From an uncultured Alphaproteobacteria bacterium (GTDB lineage Bacteria > Pseudomonadota > Alphaproteobacteria > HIMB59 > GCA-002718135), in NCBI GenBank assembly GCA_902560675.1, contig CACEMP010000001.1:124001-188000 (forward strand): 64,000 nt of DNA, read 5' to 3'. Below the pieces are notes generated by a model. It searched no databases. It was not told where the DNA came from and worked only from the letters and a program-made list of their open reading frames with translations. A program made the position numbers and the translations under genes. Positions 30,206 through 41,084 of this stretch are shown here, piece after piece (within the stretch, counting starts at the first letter, position 1; each line of letters begins with the position of its first letter).

Positions 30206-32833
30206 CTATTTTATAGTATTTATTATTTGATCAATTTTTTCAATAGAAGATTTATAAATATTTGCCTCATTTTTAAATTTATTAATAATTTCTTCTGATG
30301 CTTTATTCATAAAATTATTATTATTTAATTTTTCATTAACTTTATTAAATTTTTCTTGCTCAACTTGCTTTTTATTATTTAATTTTTTGAGCTCAACTTC
30401 TGAGTCAATAATACCATCCAAAGGAATCAAAACCGACAATGATGTTAATACAATTAATGCTGAGTTCTTGTTAGGTTGAATTTTACCAAAATTAATATCT
30501 TTGGTTTTTAAAAAATTACTTATTTCATTTTTATGGGATAAAAGAAAATTACAAAGTTCTTCATTTTTTGCTTCTATGGATATATTAATTAATTGTTTAT
30601 AGGGTATATTTAGTTCTGATCTCAAATTTCTTATAGATGTAATGAATTCAATAAATATTTCAAAGTTTTTTTTAGAATTATTAAAAGAATTATTTGTTGC
30701 ATAATTTTGAAAAACTTGGTTCATTAAATATGATTTATCATCAACTAAAGACCTCCATAATTTTTCACTAATAAATGGCATAGTGGGATGTATGATCTTT
30801 AAAACTTGAATAAATGTCCATCCAGAAACTTTTTTAATTTCATCAGCAAATTTTTCATTTTCAAAATTTTGTTTAATTATTTCAATGTACCAATCACAAT
30901 AAGTATGCCATACGAAATGATAAATTTTATTAGCTATTTCATGAAACAAATACTTTTTAGTTAATTGATCAAGTTGAGTGTTCAAATCATTCAATTCTTT
31001 TATTATCCATTTGTTTGCATCAAAAATAATTGTATCTACTAAAATATCATCTATAAAAATTGAATTATTCATTTGTAAAAATTTTCCAGCATTCCAAATT
31101 TTATTTGTGAATGATTTATATCCTTTAACTCTAGCTTCAGATAATTTTACATCTCGTCCAGGATTTAAAAGTGCCGTTAATGTAAATCTTAATGTATCAG
31201 CACCATATTTATCTAATAGCTCTAAAGGATCAATTATGTTCCCTTTTGATTTAGACATTTTTTGTCCTTTTTCATCACGTATTAAAGGATGAATATAAAT
31301 ATCTTTAAATGGAGTTTCCTTCATAAAATAAGAACCCATCATCATCATCCGCGCAACCCAAAAAAATATGATATCAAAACCAGTAACCAAAACATTGCCA
31401 GGATAAAACTTATCTAATTCATAAGTTTTATTTGGCCAATCTAAAGTAGAAAATGTCCATAAAGCAGAAGAAAACCAAGTATCTAGAACGTCTTCATCCT
31501 GTCTAAGCTCAACATCCTTTCCATAAAATTCTTTTGCTTGATTTTGTGCCCCTTCTAGAGTTTCACTAACAAAATATTTATTATCTGGACCATACCATGC
31601 TGGAATTTGATGCCCCCACCATAACTGTCTAGAAATACACCACGGTTGAATATTTTCCATCCAATTATAAAAAGTATTTTCCCATTGTTTGGGAATAAAT
31701 TTAGAGCTATTATCTTTTACAGCGGATATTGGATCAACTGATAATTTTTTTGCATCACAAAACCATTGATCTGTTAGCCATGGCTCAATAACGACACCTG
31801 ATCTATCACCATATGGTATGACCATTTGCTGTTTTTCTTCTTTAATTAATAAATTCATTTCATCTAATTTTTTTAAAATTAGTTTTCTTGCTTCAAATCG
31901 ATCTAACTTTTGAAATTCTTCAGGCACATTTGAGTTAAGTTTAGCATTTTCATCAAAAATATTAATAAATTCTAAATCATGTCTCTTTCCTACTTCAAAA
32001 TCATTAAAGTCATGTGCAGGAGTAATTTTTACAGCTCCAGAACCTTTTTCTGGATCTGCATATTCATCAGCAATGATTGGTATTTTTTTATTTGAAATTG
32101 GCAAGTTACAAAATTTGCCAATTAAATTTTTATATTTTTCATCATCTGGATGAACAGCAACTGCAGTATCTCCTAACATCGTCTCAGGTCTTGTTGTTGC
32201 AACTATGATGTGATTATTTTCATCTATAGGATATTTAATATGCCATAAACTTCCTTCAGTATCTCTTTGCTCTACCTCTAGATCAGAAATAGCAGTTAAA
32301 AGTTTTGGATCCCAATTAACCAATCTCTTATCTTTATAAATAATTCCATCATTGAATAAATTAACAAAAACTTTCTTAACTGCACTAGAAAGACCTTTAT
32401 CCATAGTAAATCTTTCTCTTGACCAATCTGCAGAAGCACCAAGTCTTCTTAATTGATTACTTATATGACCACCCGACTCTTTTTTCCATTCCCATACTTT
32501 TTCAATAAACTTTTCTCTACCTAGAGATCGTCGATCTAGGTTTGACTCACTTAATTTTCTTTCAACCACCATCTGAGTAGCTATTCCTGCATGATCTGTC
32601 CCTGCTTGCCACAATACTTCCATACCCTTCATTCTATGGTATCTGATTAGTATATCTTGAATTGTAAAGGTTAAAGCATGACCCATATGTAAGCTGCCTG
32701 TAATATTAGGTGGTGGCATCATTATAGAATAAGGTTCACCTCCTTTTTGTGGTTTAAAACAATTTGATTGCTCCCATTGCAAATAAAGTTTTTTTTCATC
32801 TTTTAAAAAATCAAAAAATTTATCAAGCTGCAT
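30206..32833 (-). CDS. valS: Valyl-tRNA synthetase
   Basis: [15 protein letters not shown] (HIGH), [13 protein letters not shown]-terminal coiled coil. Confidence 0.97.
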   Translation of the reverse strand: MQLDKFFDFLKDEKKLYLQWEQSNCFKPQKGGEPYSIMMPPPNITGSLHMGHALTFTIQDILIRYHRMKGMEVLWQAGTDHAGIATQMVVERKLSESNLDRRSLGREKFIEKVWEWKKESGGHISNQLRRLGASADWSRERFTMDKGLSSAVKKVFVNLFNDGIIYKDKRLVNWDPKLLTAISDLEVEQRDTEGSLWHIKYPIDENNHIIVATTRPETMLGDTAVAVHPDDEKYKNLIGKFCNLPISNKKIPIIADEYADPEKGSGAVKITPAHDFNDFEVGKRHDLEFINIFDENAKLNSNVPEEFQKLDRFEARKLILKKLDEMNLLIKEEKQQMVIPYGDRSGVVIEPWLTDQWFCDAKKLSVDPISAVKDNSSKFIPKQWENTFYNWMENIQPWCISRQLWWGHQIPAWYGPDNKYFVSETLEGAQNQAKEFYGKDVELRQDEDVLDTWFSSALWTFSTLDWPNKTYELDKFYPGNVLVTGFDIIFFWVARMMMMGSYFMKETPFKDIYIHPLIRDEKGQKMSKSKGNIIDPLELLDKYGADTLRFTLTALLNPGRDVKLSEARVKGYKSFTNKIWNAGKFLQMNNSIFIDDILVDTIIFDANKWIIKELNDLNTQLDQLTKKYLFHEIANKIYHFVWHTYCDWYIEIIKQNFENEKFADEIKKVSGWTFIQVLKIIHPTMPFISEKLWRSLVDDKSYLMNQVFQNYATNNSFNNSKKNFEIFIEFITSIRNLRSELNIPYKQLINISIEAKNEELCNFLLSHKNEISNFLKTKDINFGKIQPNKNSALIVLTSLSVLIPLDGIIDSEVELKKLNNKKQVEQEKFNKVNEKLNNNNFMNKASEEIINKFKNEANIYKSSIEKIDQIINTIK

Positions 32834-32838
32834 TGTAA

Positions 32839-33123
32839 CTATTTTGTATCGAAATAATTTTTTAATAATTTTGGGATTTTCTCATCAAGTATTTTTTCAA
32901 TTTTATTTTCTACAAGATAGGAGAGTTTTTGGTCTATAATTTCATTAATTTCATTATTTATATCTTCGTTTTTTTGAAGTAATTTTATTGTACCATCATA
33001 ATTAACCTTTTGATTAAGTATTAAAATATTTGATGTAGAATTTTTATTTGTATTGTTTTTTTCATCTTCTAGTGCCCTTCTTATGACTTCAAGAGATTCA
33101 TTTATAGAATTTTTTGTATTCAT
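32839..33123 (-). CDS. Minimal PopZ/DUF2497-like protein (candidate)
   Basis: 94 aa; N-terminal SINESLEVIRRALEDEK helix and C-terminal NKIEKILDEKIPKLLKNYF helix; lies between tolC and valS with pcm upstream, as in other alphaproteobacteria. Confidence 0.6.
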   Translation of the reverse strand: MNTKNSINESLEVIRRALEDEKNNTNKNSTSNILILNQKVNYDGTIKLLQKNEDINNEINEIIDQKLSYLVENKIEKILDEKIPKLLKNYFDTK

Positions 33124-33160
33124 ATTGTTATTATAAATGTTTAATTAAATTAATAAAACT

Positions 33161-34447
33161 CTAATTATAGCTTGGCAGATACTCCTCAAATAATTTAATC
33201 AGTGAGCCATCTAAAGCTAGTAAATTAAAATAATTAATCAGATAGTTTTTATTTGCATTAAAATATTCAACATTTACGTTTAAAAGATTAGTTTCTGCTT
33301 CTATTAGATCAGTGATAGATTTTGTCCCAAGATTGTATTCCTCCTGAGTACTTTCTAGAAGAGTATTTGCATACTCTATAGTTAATAAAGATGTATTTAA
33401 ATTTGATTTACTAACTAAATAGTTTTTATAATAGTTTGATACCTCAATATTTAAACTTTCTTTAAGATCTTCTAACTCAATTTCAGTTTGTAAAATTTGA
33501 GAATTTATTTTTCTAATATCTGATTTGTCAATATTTTGCTGAAATATAGGAATTGTTAAAGTTAAGCCTATTGATGCATTGGTATTTTCACTTCCAGCGT
33601 CTATACGTGAACTATCTGAATACTCTGTTGAAGCTGTTATATCTAAGGTAGGTCTATTAGAAACCTTTTCTTTTGAGAGGTCAAGTTCTTTAATTTTAAT
33701 ATTATTTTGAGAAATTAAAATATTAAAATTATTCTTATAAACTGCAGAAAGTATGTTATCAAAATTCAAATCATCTTCTATATTTACATAATCTTCTAAA
33801 TTAATGGCTTCTTTACCAACAATTGATTTAAATGTTTTTAAGCTGACTTTGTAATTTTGTTCGGCTGAAAAAAGATTTGTTTCAGCAATTGAAAAGGCGC
33901 TCTCAGCATTTTTCAGTTCAGTTATGGTTGCTGATCCCAATTCATATTTTAATTTTACTTCTTCTAAAAATCTTGAAACTGAATCAAAATTCTTTTCGGA
34001 AGCCTGTAATGATTTTTCATAATTAATAACAGTTAAATAACCTTCTACAGCTGTTAAGGATAAATCTTGAACTGTTTTATAAAAATTTATTACTGCATTT
34101 TCATAAATAATTTTTGATCTTTCAATTTCTAAATTTTTTTCACCGCCATCATACAAATTTTGGGTAATACTGATTTTATATTTATCTGTAAAAGTTTCTG
34201 GTGTAGTTGATATTCCAGCTGCTGATGTTGTATCGCTATTACTATATGTACCAGAAATTGTGCCAGTAACTGTTGGAAGTTTTTTGCCTATAGATACCTC
34301 AATAGTTTCTTTGCTTTCATTCAGTTTTTCAAAAGCAATTTTTACCTTCAAATTATTAGCAATCGTACTTTTTACAGAATCATCAATCGATAGAGCAAAT
34401 ATGGATTTAGAATAAGTAAGTAATAACAATAATATAAATAATCTCAT
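33161..34447 (-). CDS. tolC: TolC family outer-membrane protein
   Basis: Signal peptide; duplicated coiled-coil architecture with ISITQNLYDGG and TLTIPIFQQN. Confidence 0.9.
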   Translation of the reverse strand: MRLFILLLLLTYSKSIFALSIDDSVKSTIANNLKVKIAFEKLNESKETIEVSIGKKLPTVTGTISGTYSNSDTTSAAGISTTPETFTDKYKISITQNLYDGGEKNLEIERSKIIYENAVINFYKTVQDLSLTAVEGYLTVINYEKSLQASEKNFDSVSRFLEEVKLKYELGSATITELKNAESAFSIAETNLFSAEQNYKVSLKTFKSIVGKEAINLEDYVNIEDDLNFDNILSAVYKNNFNILISQNNIKIKELDLSKEKVSNRPTLDITASTEYSDSSRIDAGSENTNASIGLTLTIPIFQQNIDKSDIRKINSQILQTEIELEDLKESLNIEVSNYYKNYLVSKSNLNTSLLTIEYANTLLESTQEEYNLGTKSITDLIEAETNLLNVNVEYFNANKNYLINYFNLLALDGSLIKLFEEYLPSYN

Positions 34448-35107
34448 TTAAAATTTAAAATCCTCTTCTTGTTCTTGAATTTGATAACTACTCATTACAT
34501 CAAATAAATACTCAGATGAATACAAATCTTCATTTCTTATAATTTTATAAGCTTTACCCAAATTATCATATATTTTTTTAATATATATTAACCTTCCTCC
34601 ATTCATTGCTAGTTGCTTCTTTAAGCTATTAGTTATTTTAAATATAGGTCCGTCAATAATAATTAAGTTAAATGGAGCTTTATCAGATAATCCATCTAAT
34701 AAATTATTATTAAATAAACTTATATTAGTATTATCAGTATTGTTAATATTATGTTCTAATAATTTAAATAGTTCTCTATTTTCTTCTACAACATGAAGTT
34801 CTTTACATAGTGAGCTAACTAGAGCAGAAAAGTATCCCGTTAAGCCACCTATATGCAATACCTTATCATTAGGTAAAATTTTTGAATATTTAATCATTTG
34901 AGCTAGGTGTAAATTTTTAAGATATCCTCTTTTGTCAGTTATATCTAAATTTTTGTCCAGGTAACAACTTTTACCTAAACTAATATCTAGATATTTTTCT
35001 TTGGGCGTATTTTCAAATATTTTTAAGATATTTTCTTCATTAATTTTGTTTGGTCTTAACTGATTAACAACCATATTTTTTCTTGCAATTTCAAATGTTT
35101 CACTCAT
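34448..35107 (-). CDS. Second protein-L-isoaspartate methyltransferase family protein
   Basis: MVVNQLRPNKI N-terminus, VLHIGGLTGYFSALVSSL SAM-binding motif; upstream of tolC. Confidence 0.85.
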   Translation of the reverse strand: MSETFEIARKNMVVNQLRPNKINEENILKIFENTPKEKYLDISLGKSCYLDKNLDITDKRGYLKNLHLAQMIKYSKILPNDKVLHIGGLTGYFSALVSSLCKELHVVEENRELFKLLEHNINNTDNTNISLFNNNLLDGLSDKAPFNLIIIDGPIFKITNSLKKQLAMNGGRLIYIKKIYDNLGKAYKIIRNEDLYSSEYLFDVMSSYQIQEQEEDFKF

Positions 35108-35219
35108 TTCTTATAGAATGCTTTATATAAACCTATTAAATAATCAATTATATTAATCTTTAGAATTTTTTTTCATTAATTGACTAGAAATAATATAGTG
35201 ATAATTGTCGTTTTTTTTA

Positions 35220-35293
35220 GGCTCGGTGGCAGAGTGGTTATGTAGGGGCCTGCAAAGCCTTGCACAGCGGTTCGATTCCGCTCCGAGCCTCCA
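35220..35293 (+). tRNA. tRNA-Cys (GCA)
   Basis: Cloverleaf with acceptor GGCTCGG/CCGAGCC, anticodon loop CTGCAAA, TTCGATTCC T-loop, encoded CCA. Confidence 0.95.
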
Positions 35294-35340
35294 ATTTTTT
35301 CTTGTTTTTTAATTTTTTTTTATTATCAACAAAATTGTGT

Positions 35341-35415
35341 TCCTCGGTAGCTCAGTGGTAGAGCAATCGGCTGTTAACCGATCGGTCGCTGGTTCGAGCC
35401 CGGCCCGGGGAGCCA
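35341..35415 (+). tRNA. tRNA-Asn (GTT)
   Basis: Acceptor TCCTCGG/CCGGGGA, anticodon loop CTGTTAA, GGTTCGAGCC T-arm, encoded CCA. Confidence 0.95.
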
Positions 35416-35420
35416 TTTTT

Positions 35421-36725
35421 TTAAGCTTTAACTTCCACCAATTCTTCAAAACGTGTTGTGTAGCATGGGGATACATTTTCTCTTTTCATCTTCCATATTT
35501 TTTCTATACCTTCAGAAGCTATCTTTAACGTTGAACTTCCATATCTAGAATTAATATTATCAATAGTGTTCATTATTCTATCCGATGTATCACGGTCATA
35601 ATCAAGCAATCCTCTAGTTACATTGTGCCTGCTAAGACCATATAGTATGATTCCAGCTTTTTTATAACGAAATCCTGTTCGGTATATTTTTCTAATTCCT
35701 TCAAGAGCTCTTTTAACAATTTTTATGCTATTATTTGTTGGGAAAGGTAAGTGTAGTTTTATTGAATTTGAATATTGTTTCTCTCTTCTATTAAAATGAT
35801 TTGTCAAAACAAAAATACTCATCGACTCAGCGACTAACCCCTCTTCTCTTATCTTCTCTGATACTCTTGATCCATAAGTTGATATTGATTCCTCCAAATC
35901 AAATAATTTTTCTATTGGCTGACTAAATGATCTTGAGACACAACAACTTTGTTTATCACTTGGAACCAAATCAAGATCTAAACACGATACACTATTTAAT
36001 TCTAGGTATGTCTTCTCTCCCACTACACCCATATTTTTTCTTATCCATCCTCTGTCCATTTGTGAAAATTGATAAGCATTATGAATATTATATTTTTTCA
36101 GGAAAAGAGATAATCTTCTTCCAATGCCCCATACTTCTTCAATGGATGTTAATTCTAATGCTTTTTTTATTTCTATTTTATTTTTTAGTATGCACACACC
36201 TTTATAGTCTGGTTGTTTTTTTGCTAGATGATTAGCTATTTTTGATAGTGTTTTTGTTGGGCCCACTCCAATACTAACTGGAATACCAACCCACCTCTTA
36301 ATTGTTTGTCTAATATGTCTACAATAAGTGTTTAGCTCATAGTTTTCAAAACCATTTAAACCAAGAAATGCTTCATCTATAGAGTAGATTTCTACCTCTG
36401 AAGAAAAACTTGATAAAGTCTCCATTACTCTCTGAGAAATATCACCATACAAAGAATAATTAGATGAAAAAACTTTAACACCATTTTTTTCAATAATATT
36501 TTTTGCTTTAAAATAAGGCTCACCCATTTTTATCCCTAATTTTTTTGCTTCTTTTGATCGTGCAATGATACAACCATCATTATTAGAAAGTACGACAATT
36601 GGTTTTCCTATAAGTTTTGGATTAAATATTCTTTCACATGACGCATAAAAATTATTGCAATCTATCAATGCTATAGATTGATTTACTGAGCTATGATTTC
36701 TATTAAATAGTTTTGTGTATGACAT
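35421..36725 (-). CDS. umuC: Y-family DNA polymerase UmuC
   Basis: IALIDCNNFYASCERIFNP, YSIDEAFLGL, SIGVGPTKTLSKIANHLAKK. Confidence 0.95.
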   Translation of the reverse strand: MSYTKLFNRNHSSVNQSIALIDCNNFYASCERIFNPKLIGKPIVVLSNNDGCIIARSKEAKKLGIKMGEPYFKAKNIIEKNGVKVFSSNYSLYGDISQRVMETLSSFSSEVEIYSIDEAFLGLNGFENYELNTYCRHIRQTIKRWVGIPVSIGVGPTKTLSKIANHLAKKQPDYKGVCILKNKIEIKKALELTSIEEVWGIGRRLSLFLKKYNIHNAYQFSQMDRGWIRKNMGVVGEKTYLELNSVSCLDLDLVPSDKQSCCVSRSFSQPIEKLFDLEESISTYGSRVSEKIREEGLVAESMSIFVLTNHFNRREKQYSNSIKLHLPFPTNNSIKIVKRALEGIRKIYRTGFRYKKAGIILYGLSRHNVTRGLLDYDRDTSDRIMNTIDNINSRYGSSTLKIASEGIEKIWKMKRENVSPCYTTRFEELVEVKA

Positions 36726-37140
36726 ATGTTACTACCCCCCATATAAAACACTCCATTTCTTCTTTAACTTGAATACTGGGATACTCATTATTGGCAGAAA
36801 TTAAAAATAGTGACTGATCTTTCTTTTTCAGTTTTTTAACTGTTAGGTCACCAAAGATGGAGGCTATAACAATATTGTCGTTACGAGGTGTAATACTTCT
36901 ATCAACAATAAGTAAATCACCTGATAATATGCCTGCATCGGTCATAGAAGGGCCATTAGCTTTAACGATATAGGTTGCTGTTGGGCGTTGAACTAAATAT
37001 TCATTAAGATCAAGTTTGTTTTCCATATAATCAGTAGCTGGAGATGGAAAACCTGCAGATACTGTATCAAGAAAATAAGGTGTTATTTGATCTCCTTTGG
37101 ATTTAGCTTTAAACATTAAGTTTTCTATTTTTTTATACAT
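36703..37140 (-). CDS. umuD: UmuD/LexA-type S24 autoprotease
   Basis: SAGFPSPA (Ala-Gly cleavage region), GPSMTDAGILSGDLLIVD (Ser), TVKKLKKK (Lys); overlaps umuC. Confidence 0.93.
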   Translation of the reverse strand: MYKKIENLMFKAKSKGDQITPYFLDTVSAGFPSPATDYMENKLDLNEYLVQRPTATYIVKANGPSMTDAGILSGDLLIVDRSITPRNDNIVIASIFGDLTVKKLKKKDQSLFLISANNEYPSIQVKEEMECFIWGVVTYVIHKTI

Positions 37141-37202
37141 AATATTAGAAAAAATATTTAAATAATTGATAAATAATAATTATATTATTTATAAAATTAT
37201 TT

Positions 37203-37217
37203 GTTCTACTTTTGTTC
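37203..37217. promoter_or_regulatory. LexA box, alphaproteobacterial type, upstream of umuDC
   Basis: Exact GTTC-TACTTTT-GTTC (GTTC-N7-GTTC), reading GAAC-N7-GAAC toward umuD; overlaps a candidate umuD -35, followed 18 nt later by TATAAT. Confidence 0.9.
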
Positions 37218-37279
37218 TAATTTATTCAGAATGAGAAAAAAGTCAATATAATATTTTTAAAATACTGTTAAAAAACGCT

Positions 37280-37981
37280 ATGACAAAATTATTTGAAAAT
37301 GATGCATACCTTAAAGAATTTAAAGCAAAAATTATAGGTATTGTGAAAGAAGAAAATCGTATTGAGTTAGATAAGACAGCATTTTATGCAAAAAGTGGTG
37401 GTCAACCTGGGGATACAGGAGCAATAGAAGCTGAAAGTATAAAAATACAAGTTTTAGAAACTATTAAAGAAAATAATAAAATCATAAATATTGTAGATGA
37501 TCTCAAAGACCTTGAAGAGAATGTTGAAATAGTTGGAAAAATAAATTGGGATTTACGATATAAGCATATGAGAATGCATACTGCACTGCACTTGTTGTGT
37601 TCTATAGTCCCTTTAGGAGTAACTGGTGGTCAAATTGGTTATGAAAAAAGTCGATTAGATTTTAATGATCCAGATAAATTAATAAATAAAGAAGAATTAG
37701 AAGAAAAAATAAATTTGTTAGTTGAAGATAATCATGCCGTTAGTAGTGAAGTAATTGAAAGTAGTATATTAGAAGAAAAACCTGAACTTGTAAGAACAAT
37801 GTCAGTAAAACCTCCACAAGTAGATGGTAAAATAAGATTAATTAGAATTGGTGATGTTGATTTACAACCTTGTGGTGGTACACATGTAAAATCAACTAAT
37901 GAGATAGGTAAAATTCAAATCGGCAAAATAGAAAACAAAGGTAAAATGAATAGAAGAGTTAATTTATTGTTATCTTCTTAA
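37280..37981 (+). CDS. Alanyl-tRNA editing protein (AlaX-like)
   Basis: KTAFYAKSGGQPGDTG, RMHTALHLLC (HxxxH), QPCGGTHVKSTNEIG (CxxxH). Confidence 0.92.
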   Translation: MTKLFENDAYLKEFKAKIIGIVKEENRIELDKTAFYAKSGGQPGDTGAIEAESIKIQVLETIKENNKIINIVDDLKDLEENVEIVGKINWDLRYKHMRMHTALHLLCSIVPLGVTGGQIGYEKSRLDFNDPDKLINKEELEEKINLLVEDNHAVSSEVIESSILEEKPELVRTMSVKPPQVDGKIRLIRIGDVDLQPCGGTHVKSTNEIGKIQIGKIENKGKMNRRVNLLLSS

Positions 37982-37982
37982 A

Positions 37983-38726
37983 TTACTGATGTAGAATTTG
38001 ACTTAAAAATAACTTTGTACGATCACTCTCTGGATTATTAAAAAATTTATCTGGGCTAGCTTCCTCAACAATTTTTCCTTCATCCATAAACACCATTCTA
38101 TCAGCAACTGTTTTAGCAAAGCCCATTTCATGAGTAACAACAATCATGGTCATTCCGCCATTTGCCAAATCAACCATAACATCTAAAACTTCTTTAATCA
38201 TTTCGGGGTCTAGAGCTGAAGTTGGTTCATCAAAAAGCATTATGTTAGGGTTCATTGCAAGAGATCTAGCAATCGCCACTCTTTGTTGTTGACCACCAGA
38301 TAATTGACCAGGATACTTGTTTGCTTGTTCAGGAATTTTTACTATTTCTAACTGCCTCATAGCAAGCTCTTCAGCTTCTGCTTTTGGCATTTTTTTAACC
38401 CAGATTGGAGCTAACGTTATATTTTCTTTTACAGATAAATGGGGAAATAAATTAAATTGTTGAAATACCATTCCAACTTCTTTCCTAACATTATCAATAT
38501 TTTTTAAATTTCCAGTTAACTCAATTCCATCAACAACAATTGAGCCCTCTTGATGTTCTTCCAATCTATTAATACATCTGATCATTGTAGATTTACCAGA
38601 ACCAGAAGGGCCACAAACTACAATTCTTTCTTTCTTCTTAACTTCAAGATTTACATCTTGTAATACATGAAAATCTCCAAACCATTTGTTAACATTTTTT
38701 AATGAAATTATTGATTCTTCACTCAT
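37983..38726 (-). CDS. aapP: Polar amino-acid ABC transporter ATP-binding protein (AapP-like)
   Basis: [37 protein letters not shown]; cluster context. Confidence 0.92.
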   Translation of the reverse strand: MSEESIISLKNVNKWFGDFHVLQDVNLEVKKKERIVVCGPSGSGKSTMIRCINRLEEHQEGSIVVDGIELTGNLKNIDNVRKEVGMVFQQFNLFPHLSVKENITLAPIWVKKMPKAEAEELAMRQLEIVKIPEQANKYPGQLSGGQQQRVAIARSLAMNPNIMLFDEPTSALDPEMIKEVLDVMVDLANGGMTMIVVTHEMGFAKTVADRMVFMDEGKIVEEASPDKFFNNPESDRTKLFLSQILHQ

Positions 38727-38727
38727 T

Positions 38728-39861
38728 TTAATCAGCCCCCATATTAATACCTGTTTTTAATTTCTTTTCCAAATATAAACTGTATCTAGACATCCCAAAT
38801 GTGAATATAAAAAATACTAAACTAACAAAAAAGTAAATTTCATAGGATAAACCTAACCAATTAGTATCTGCTAAAGTACCTCTTCCAATGCCTAATAAAT
38901 CTAATATTCCAACAATAATAACCAAAGTTGTATCCTTAAATAAACCTATAGATGTGTTGACAATTGGAGGTATGGAAATTCTAATAGCTTGAGGAAGAAT
39001 AATTAATAAATTCATTCTCCAATAAGACATTCCAAGTGATTTAGCAGCTTCATATTGACCAGGAGGTATAGCCTGTAATCCCCCTCTTATAACTTCAGCC
39101 ATATAAGCGGATTGAAATAAAGTAACTGCAACAAGAACTCTGACCAAGCCATCCATATCTATTCCTTCTGGTAAAAACAGAGGAAGCATTACCATTCCAA
39201 AGAATAATAAAGTTATCAGAGGAACACCTCTAATAAATTCAATAAACAATGTACACATCATGCTTATAATCGGTAATTTAGATCTTCTTCCTAAAGCCAA
39301 CATAATTCCAATAGGGAATGCTAATGCAATACCGGTACAGCCTAAAACGAGTGTTACTAGAAGACCACCCCATTTGTTAGTAGAGACTTCTGTAAAACCC
39401 AATCCGCCATTGAGTAAAAAATATGCAATTACAGGAAAGATATATGTAAAGTATAAAAAATACCTTCTATATGGAAGCTTAGTATACAAAAGAGGTAGCA
39501 GAGCTAAAGCTAACATAAAATAAGCTACATTAACTCTCCAAACTTCAACCTTTGGATAAAATCCATAAATAAATTGATAAAACCTTACATATATAACTGC
39601 CCAACAAGCTCCGCCATTTTCAGGATCTAAATTTCGTGAGCACATTTCTTGATTAGTAATTTGTTCACCAAGATAATTATATTTAAAGTCAGCTGAAAAT
39701 ATTGTCCAATCTAAAATCCAAGGAATAAACTTATACAAACAATAAATAACAAATAAAGTTATTAATGAGTTTGTCCAATTGAAGAATAAATTAATTCGTA
39801 ACCAACCAATAATACCTGTTGTTGCTACTGGTGGTTTTCTAACTTCATTCATTTCATTCAT
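38728..39861 (-). CDS. aapM: General L-amino acid ABC transporter permease (AapM-like)
   Basis: HisM-type [32 protein letters not shown] loop. Confidence 0.9.
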   Translation of the reverse strand: MNEMNEVRKPPVATTGIIGWLRINLFFNWTNSLITLFVIYCLYKFIPWILDWTIFSADFKYNYLGEQITNQEMCSRNLDPENGGACWAVIYVRFYQFIYGFYPKVEVWRVNVAYFMLALALLPLLYTKLPYRRYFLYFTYIFPVIAYFLLNGGLGFTEVSTNKWGGLLVTLVLGCTGIALAFPIGIMLALGRRSKLPIISMMCTLFIEFIRGVPLITLLFFGMVMLPLFLPEGIDMDGLVRVLVAVTLFQSAYMAEVIRGGLQAIPPGQYEAAKSLGMSYWRMNLLIILPQAIRISIPPIVNTSIGLFKDTTLVIIVGILDLLGIGRGTLADTNWLGLSYEIYFFVSLVFFIFTFGMSRYSLYLEKKLKTGINMGAD

Positions 39862-41024
39862 TACTTTTCCTTAAATTGTATACTTCTATTATAAATGTTC
39901 ATAAAGAAGGATATTGTAAGACTAATTGACAAATAAGTTGCCATAACAATTGCCATACATTCAATAGCTTGACCAGTTTGATTTAAACTTATTCCTCCAA
40001 AACCATGAACAAGGTCTGCATATCCAACTGCAATACCTAAAGAAGAATTTTTAGTTAGGTTCAGATACTGACTTGTTAGTGGAGGGACAATAACTCTTAG
40101 AGCTTGAGGGATAATTATTAGTCTCATTATCCATGTTTGTTTTAAACCTATAGCAGCAGAGGCTTCTCTTTGTCCTTTTGATACAGACATTATTCCCGCT
40201 CTAACGATTTCAGAAATAAATGCTGCTGTGTAAATTGATAGGGCTAAAAACATTGCAATAAATTCTGGTCTAATAACTAAACCACCTTTAAAATTAAATC
40301 CTTTCATTTCTGGATGTTCAAAAGACATTGGTGAGCCAAGAATAAAAAATAAAATTAAGGGAACAATAAATATTAATCCTATTGAACTAGAAAATACTGG
40401 AAATTGTTGACCTGTTTTATCTTGTCTTTTTTTTGCCCATCTATTTATTAAGAAACTTGAAATTAAAGCTAATACAATTGCAATTAATACATATGAGAAT
40501 CCACTTTCAAATATTGGTCTTGGAGAATATAATCCTCTATTAGAAATATAAAATACATCTAGAACTTGAAGTGATTGCTTTACACGAGGAAGTTGAATTA
40601 AAATACTATACCATAAAATTATTTGAAGAAGTAGAGGTACATTTCTTGAAAATTCAACGTAAATATAAACTAGACGACTTAGTAGCCAATTTGAAGACAG
40701 CCTTACTATACCTAAAATAAAACCCAAAATTGTTGCAGCTATACATCCTGTAACAGAAACTAAAAGAGTATTTAAAACACCAACAAAATAAACTTTTAAG
40801 TGAGTATCAGTAGATTTAAATTCTAAAAAAGGTGAAAAACTTATATCAAAGCCTGCTGGATTTTGAAGAAAACTCCAACCAGTTGCAATATTTCTTTTTT
40901 CTAAGTTGTAAGAAGTTGTACTAATTACAAAGAATAAACCTAAGGCAAATAAACCTACAACTAAAGTTTGAAAAAAAATGGATCTAAATTTTTCATCAGA
41001 AAAGAAACCTAAGTTAGATCGCAT
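39861..41024 (-). CDS. aapQ: General L-amino acid ABC transporter permease (AapQ-like)
   Basis: REASAAIGLKQTWIMRLIIIPQALRVIVPPLTSQYLNLTKNSS. ATG at 41024 (MRSNLGFF) preferred over the upstream TTG in the ORF track. Confidence 0.9.
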   Translation of the reverse strand: MRSNLGFFSDEKFRSIFFQTLVVGLFALGLFFVISTTSYNLEKRNIATGWSFLQNPAGFDISFSPFLEFKSTDTHLKVYFVGVLNTLLVSVTGCIAATILGFILGIVRLSSNWLLSRLVYIYVEFSRNVPLLLQIILWYSILIQLPRVKQSLQVLDVFYISNRGLYSPRPIFESGFSYVLIAIVLALISSFLINRWAKKRQDKTGQQFPVFSSSIGLIFIVPLILFFILGSPMSFEHPEMKGFNFKGGLVIRPEFIAMFLALSIYTAAFISEIVRAGIMSVSKGQREASAAIGLKQTWIMRLIIIPQALRVIVPPLTSQYLNLTKNSSLGIAVGYADLVHGFGGISLNQTGQAIECMAIVMATYLSISLTISFFMNIYNRSIQFKEK

Positions 41025-41036
41025 CGTTAGTATATA

Positions 41037-41068
41037 CAAAAAAAATGGGGGGTTTAAAACCCCCCGTT
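41037..41068 (-). terminator. Intra-operon hairpin/terminator between aapJ and aapQ
   Basis: GGGGGG-TTTAAAA-CCCCCC (41047-41065) followed on the minus strand by a U-rich run. Confidence 0.85.
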
Positions 41069-41084
41069 TAAATTTAATTACGAT

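Noticed and set aside
35337-35528. 63-aa plus-strand ORF (GSSVVEQSAVNRSVAGSSPARG)
   Set aside because: It is the translation of the tRNA-Asn gene plus antisense umuC; a classic false ORF.
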